Origin: Marinobacterium lacunae
Lineage (GTDB): Bacteria; Pseudomonadota; Gammaproteobacteria; Pseudomonadales; Balneatricaceae
Assembly: GCF_000705555.1 (NCBI RefSeq)
Contig: NZ_JMQN01000012.1
Coordinates: 1 to 40,142, forward strand
DNA length: 40,142 nucleotides
Reading direction: 5' to 3'
Part shown: one piece after another, positions 39,955 to 40,142 of the stretch
How positions within the stretch are numbered: position 1 is the first letter of the stretch
How the letters are laid out: every line of letters starts with the position of its first letter
Translations under genes and position numbers: made by a program
The notes under the pieces: model-generated
What the model was told of the DNA's origin: nothing
The model's input: only the letters and a program-made list of their open reading frames with translations
Database searches by the model: none

Positions 39955-40142
39955 TTAGAACGGAACGATCGCTAATACCTGGAAGTAGGTGTTGGTGTCA
40001 TCGTTGCCCTGGGTGCTGGTGGCGTCATCCGGGGTGTAGAAGCCAACCAGCGGGCTGATGATCAGGTGATCGTGTGCCACCCACTCGGCCCAGATGTCGA
40101 TCTCGCTGGCATCGTTGCTACCGGAGCCGCCGACGGTGTCGC
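39955..40142 (-). CDS. outer-membrane protein, C-terminal fragment (right copy)
   Basis: Reads inward from the right edge to a TAA at 39957-39955. The translation is the same as that of bases 1-188, ending in AIVPF; six base changes in 188 are all silent. The gene's remaining part lies beyond the window. It is followed by an ALDH gene, as is the left copy. A beta-barrel porin-type protein is likely, family unassigned. Very low protein divergence next to divergent ALDHs hints at recent duplication, gene conversion or an assembly effect. Confidence 0.7.
   Translation of the reverse strand, partial: DTVGGSGSNDASEIDIWAEWVAHDHLIISPLVGFYTPDDATSTQGNDDTNTYFQVLAIVPF

Noticed and set aside
1-40142. 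CRISPR array, tRNA, rRNA or riboswitch
   Set aside because: No regular spaced repeats, cloverleaf-like sequence or known riboswitch core was recognised on reading both strands; a covariance-model search was not possible.

Overview
The window is dense, moderately high-GC bacterial chromosome DNA. Its catabolic operons, TRAP and TctABC solute transporters, many LuxR-type regulators and LexA/sigma70-style promoter signals suggest a marine gammaproteobacterium, perhaps of the Oceanospirillales type. That placement is an inference from gene content; no rRNA or tRNA gene is present to confirm it. No transposase, phage gene or CRISPR array was seen.

Layout. (1) 1-1842: the tail of an outer-membrane protein, then an aldehyde dehydrogenase (ALDH) and a terminator. 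(2) 1975-6436: a LuxR-type regulator, an outer-membrane channel, an MFS transporter and a class II histone-deacetylase-like amidohydrolase; this reads as uptake and deacylation of an N-acylated amine. (3) 6457-10164: a universal stress protein and a TctC-TctB-TctA tripartite transporter. (4) 10236-15612: a LuxR-type regulator, then a class III aminotransferase, an ornithine-cyclodeaminase-like protein, a RidA-like protein and a FAD amine oxidase; this looks like amine or amino-acid catabolism. (5) 15722-18897, minus strand: a short-chain dehydrogenase, an APH-type kinase and an AGXT2L-like ammonio-phospholyase. (6) 19006-28644: a chimeric regulator remnant, then a minus-strand operon of CoA-transferase, HMG-CoA-lyase-like enzyme, TRAP transporter, thiamine-diphosphate enzyme and ALDH, with a divergent LysR gene. 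(7) 28744-30316: a degenerate repeat, then broken copies of the region 5 genes ending in an intact LuxR-type gene. (8) 30632-36773: allantoicase, ureidoglycolate lyase, a second TRAP transporter and an RpiR-type regulator. (9) 36853-40142: an inverted copy of the degenerate repeat, a radical SAM gene behind a perfect LexA box, a third ALDH, and a second copy of the outer-membrane protein tail pointing inward.

How it fits together. Regions 1-5 and 9 look like a hub for nitrogenous substrates: outer-membrane channels, amide hydrolysis, transamination or phospholyase chemistry, imine clean-up and aldehyde oxidation. Two operons, usp-tctCBA and the aminotransferase operon, share an inverted repeat (ATCAACC-N4-GGTTGAT) at the same distance from a -10 element and may be one regulon. 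Region 6 could form a complete 2-oxoacid to acyl-CoA to lyase pathway. Region 8 is ureide use.

The most unusual structure is the pair of direct repeats at 18506-19159 and 29113-29765 around region 6. The left copy has intact enzymes and a broken regulator; the right copy has broken enzymes and an intact regulator. Recombination between them would remove about 10.6 kb and rebuild an intact regulator-plus-enzyme locus. The two window ends are also near-identical inverted copies, so the window may be a whole contig that stopped at a repeat.
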